Origin: Paracoccus sp. (in: a-proteobacteria)
GTDB lineage: Bacteria > Pseudomonadota > Alphaproteobacteria > Rhodobacterales > Rhodobacteraceae
Assembly: GCF_030604785.1 (NCBI RefSeq)
Contig: NZ_JAUVVF010000018.1
Coordinates: forward strand, 1 to 58,476
Reading direction: 5' to 3'
DNA: 58,476 bases
The notes beneath the pieces are model-generated. The model saw only the letters and a list, made by a program, of their open reading frames with translations. It was not told where the DNA came from and did no database searches. Shown here one piece after another: positions 56,083 through 58,476 of this stretch (positions are counted from its first letter, which is position 1; each line of letters opens with the position of its first letter). The position numbers were made by a program, and so were the translations under genes.

Positions 56083-58476
56083 TTGCGCTTTGACCGCCTG
56101 CGCCTGAATGGCTTCAAAAGCTTCGTGGACCCGACCGATCTGGTCATCCGCGAGGGTCTGACGGGCGTGGTCGGCCCCAATGGCTGCGGCAAGTCCAACC
56201 TGCTGGAGGCCCTGCGTTGGGTCATGGGCGAGAACCGCCCCACCGCCATGCGCGGCGACGGGATGGAGGACGTGATCTTCGCCGGCACCACGCGGCGCAG
56301 CGCCCGCGCCCATGCCGAGGTCTCGCTGACGATCGACAACCGTGACCGGCTGGCGCCTGCGGGTTTCAACGACGAGGATCAGTTCGACATCACCCGCCGC
56401 ATCACCCGCGACGCGGGCAGCGCCTACAAGATCGCGGGCAAGGATGTCCGGGCCCGCGACGTGCAGATGCTGTTCGCGGATGCCTCGACCGGGGCGCACA
56501 GCCCGGCCTTGGTGCGGCAGGGGCAGATCAGCGAATTGATCAGCGCCAAGCCCAAGGCCCGGCGCCGCATCCTTGAAGAGGCCGCGGGGATTTCCGGCCT
56601 CTATGCCCGCCGCCACGAGGCCGAGTTGAAGCTGAACGGGGCCGAGGCGAACCTGACGCGGGTGGACGATACGCTGGACCAGCTATCCGCCCAGGCCGCC
56701 ACCTTGGCCCGTCAGGCGCGGGCGGCGGCGCGCTACCGCGAGATCGGCGCGGCTTTGCGGCTGGCCGAGGGCGTGCTGCTCTATCGCCGCTGGTCGGATG
56801 CCGAGGCCGCGCGTCTGGCTGCTGCCGAGGCTCTGGCACAGGCGATCCGCGCCGCGCAGGAGGCAGGCTCCGCCGCGACCGAGGCCGAGGAACGCCGCGC
56901 CGAGGCCGAGGACGGCCTGCCTGCCCTGCGCGACGAGGACCAGATCGCCGCTGCCCTGTTGCAACGCGTGCAGGTCGAACAGGAAAGCCTGACCGAGGCC
57001 GAGACCCGCGCAGGGGACGCGATCCGCGCCCTGACCGCCCGCATCGCTCAGCTTGACCGCGACATCGACCGCGAAGAGGTGCTGAACCGCGACGCGGTCG
57101 AGGTCGTCGCCCGTCTGGCCTGGGAAAAGGCCGAGCTTGAGAAGGCCGGGCAGGGGCATGAGGCCCGGCTTGAGGCTGCCTCCGAGGCCGCCGAAGCCGC
57201 ATCCGACGCGCTGCGCGAGGTCGAGGCGCGTCTGGCCGAACTGACCGACGAGGCCGCGCGTCTGGCCGCCCGCCACCAATCCGCCGAGCGACTGGCCCAT
57301 GACCTGCGCGCGATGATGCAGCGCGCCGAGCGCGCCGCCTCCGAGGCCGACGAGGCCGTCGCCGCCGCCGATGCGGCGGGCGAGGCCGCCAGCGCCGCGC
57401 TGGATCAGGCCGATGCCGCGCAGGATCAGGCCCGCGACCGCGCACTGGCCGCCGAGGACGCGCTGTCCGATGCCGAGGCAGCCCGCGCCGCGCTGGAAGC
57501 CGCCGAGGCCGCCGCCCGCGCCGCCCGGTCCGAGGCCGAGGGCGAGGCCGCCGCCCTCGCCGCCGAGATGGCCGCCCTGCGCCGTCTGGTCGAACGCGGC
57601 CAGTCGGGCGGTGCCACGATCCTTGACCATGTGCAGGTCGCGCGAGGCTACGAGGCCGCCTTTGGCGCGGCTTTTGGCGACGACTTGTCGCTGCCGCTGA
57701 CCGATGCGGGCAGTGGCTGGCATGACCTGCCCGACCTGCCCTCGGCACCCCTGCCCAAGGGTGCCGACCCGCTGGCCCCTCATGTGCGCGCGCCCGCCGC
57801 CCTTACCCGCCGCCTGTCGCGAATTGCTCTGGTTCCCGATGCGGCCCGCGCAGCGGCGTTGCAGGGTGCCTTGCAGCCCGGCCAGCGTCTGGTGACGCCC
57901 GCCGGTGATCTGTTCCGGTGGGACGGGGTGCGGGTCATGGCGGGGGATGCGTCCTCCTCGGCCGCGCTGCATCTGCAAAAGGTCAACGAATTGGCCGAGA
58001 TCGCCGGGCAGGCCGAGGCCGCCCGCGCCCGCGCCGACGAGGCGACCGAGCGTCATGACGCTGCTCGCGCCGCCCTGCAGGACGCCGCCGAGGCCGAGAA
58101 ATCCGCCCGCGATGCGCGGCGCGAGGCTGAACGCCTGCTGTCGGATGCCGTGCGCGCCGCGACCCGCGCCGAATCGGATCTGGCGCTGGCCAGCAGCCGC
58201 GCCGAGGCCGCGCGCGCCGAACTGGCCCGCCACCGCGCCGATGCCGATGATGCCGGCGCCCGCCTGGCCGAGGCCGAGGACCAGCTGGCCGCCTTGCCCG
58301 ACCGTGCCGATGCGGCGGCGGCGCTTGAACATGCCCGCACCGGGGTCGAGGCCGCGCGCATCGCCACCATGACCCGCCGCGCCGCGCTGGACGAGATCCG
58401 GCGCGAGGCGCAGGCCCGCACCAAGCGCCTGCAGGAAATCGCCAAGGAGGAATCCGGCTGGCGGCTGCGTCTGGAA
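56083..58476 (+). CDS. smc: Chromosome segregation protein SMC, 3' partial
   Basis: ATPase of the condensin-like complex that organises and segregates the chromosome. The window holds 798 codons of an expected ~1150, ending in frame at its edge. Start is TTG at 56083 (MRFDRLRLNGFKSF when read as Met); no in-frame ATG lies near. Walker A GPNGCGKSNLLEAL is at 31-44. From about 165 to 500 the protein is a long coiled coil rich in Ala, Glu and Arg; the hinge lies about 505-640 (GGATILDHVQVARGYEAAF onward); the second coil begins near 650. The signature and Walker B motifs lie beyond the window. Confidence 0.95.
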   Translation, partial: MRFDRLRLNGFKSFVDPTDLVIREGLTGVVGPNGCGKSNLLEALRWVMGENRPTAMRGDGMEDVIFAGTTRRSARAHAEVSLTIDNRDRLAPAGFNDEDQFDITRRITRDAGSAYKIAGKDVRARDVQMLFADASTGAHSPALVRQGQISELISAKPKARRRILEEAAGISGLYARRHEAELKLNGAEANLTRVDDTLDQLSAQAATLARQARAAARYREIGAALRLAEGVLLYRRWSDAEAARLAAAEALAQAIRAAQEAGSAATEAEERRAEAEDGLPALRDEDQIAAALLQRVQVEQESLTEAETRAGDAIRALTARIAQLDRDIDREEVLNRDAVEVVARLAWEKAELEKAGQGHEARLEAASEAAEAASDALREVEARLAELTDEAARLAARHQSAERLAHDLRAMMQRAERAASEADEAVAAADAAGEAASAALDQADAAQDQARDRALAAEDALSDAEAARAALEAAEAAARAARSEAEGEAAALAAEMAALRRLVERGQSGGATILDHVQVARGYEAAFGAAFGDDLSLPLTDAGSGWHDLPDLPSAPLPKGADPLAPHVRAPAALTRRLSRIALVPDAARAAALQGALQPGQRLVTPAGDLFRWDGVRVMAGDASSSAALHLQKVNELAEIAGQAEAARARADEATERHDAARAALQDAAEAEKSARDARREAERLLSDAVRAATRAESDLALASSRAEAARAELARHRADADDAGARLAEAEDQLAALPDRADAAAALEHARTGVEAARIATMTRRAALDEIRREAQARTKRLQEIAKEESGWRLRLE

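Overview
The window is high-GC chromosomal DNA of a free-living alphaproteobacterium, most likely Rhodobacteraceae/Paracoccaceae and probably Paracoccus-like. This rests on protein character and gene order: argH-lipoprotein-lysA-TIGR02302, ftsEX-plsC, rimP-nusA-ylxR-infB, a tandem def pair beside fmt, and a SecA ending in a zinc-binding SEC-C tail. No organism-level search could be run. I see no insertion sequence, prophage, CRISPR array, rRNA operon or defence island. Nearly everything is core housekeeping, packed tightly with many 4-base ATGA or GTGA stop/start overlaps.

Layout. 1-5.2 kb: end of argH, a small LptM-like lipoprotein, lysA and a large TIGR02302/DUF4175 membrane protein. 5.2-9 kb: zinc-ribbon protein, ftsE-ftsX-plsC, and a small DUF1127-like gene with micro-ORFs nearby. 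9-13.5 kb: accA, a PatB-type beta-lyase, then def, a degenerate def paralogue and fmt. 13.5-19.3 kb: secA, divergent peptidyl-prolyl isomerase-argJ-mutT, and a free-standing 42-codon gene with its own promoter and terminator. 19.3-26.5 kb (minus): iminopeptidase-tspO, then rimP-nusA-ylxR-infB behind an attenuator-like leader. 26.5-31.5 kb: ubiG; comF-grxC-nitrilase-marR on minus; methyltransferase-hemH. 31.5-33.5 kb: two L,D-transpeptidases flanking a CAP-domain lipoprotein. 33.5-41.3 kb: a five-gene overlapping minus operon (hslO, Nudix, cca, ABC exporter, rRNA methyltransferase), a second Nudix gene and a receiver-PP2C phosphatase. 41.3-46.1 kb: ilvA, an unknown membrane protein, argG, mog and N-formylglutamate amidohydrolase. 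46.2-51.3 kb: tRNA-Val(GAC), rpmJ, an RTX-repeat protein, rpsO, a formate/nitrite-type transporter and pnp. 51.3-58.5 kb: clpB with a textbook sigma-32 promoter, pyrF, lrgAB and the start of smc, which is cut by the window end.

Functional themes are translation and RNA metabolism (def, fmt, rimP, nusA, infB, rpmJ, rpsO, pnp, cca), arginine synthesis in three separate places (argH, argJ, argG), envelope and division (ftsEX, secA, L,D-transpeptidases, LptM-like protein) and heat/redox stress (clpB, hslO, grxC). No undescribed multi-gene system is evident. The most interesting leads are small: the degenerate deformylase, the orphan 42-aa gene, the RNA leaders of rimP, rpsO and pnp, a methyltransferase-like protein lacking its SAM glycine motif, and possible leaderless genes.
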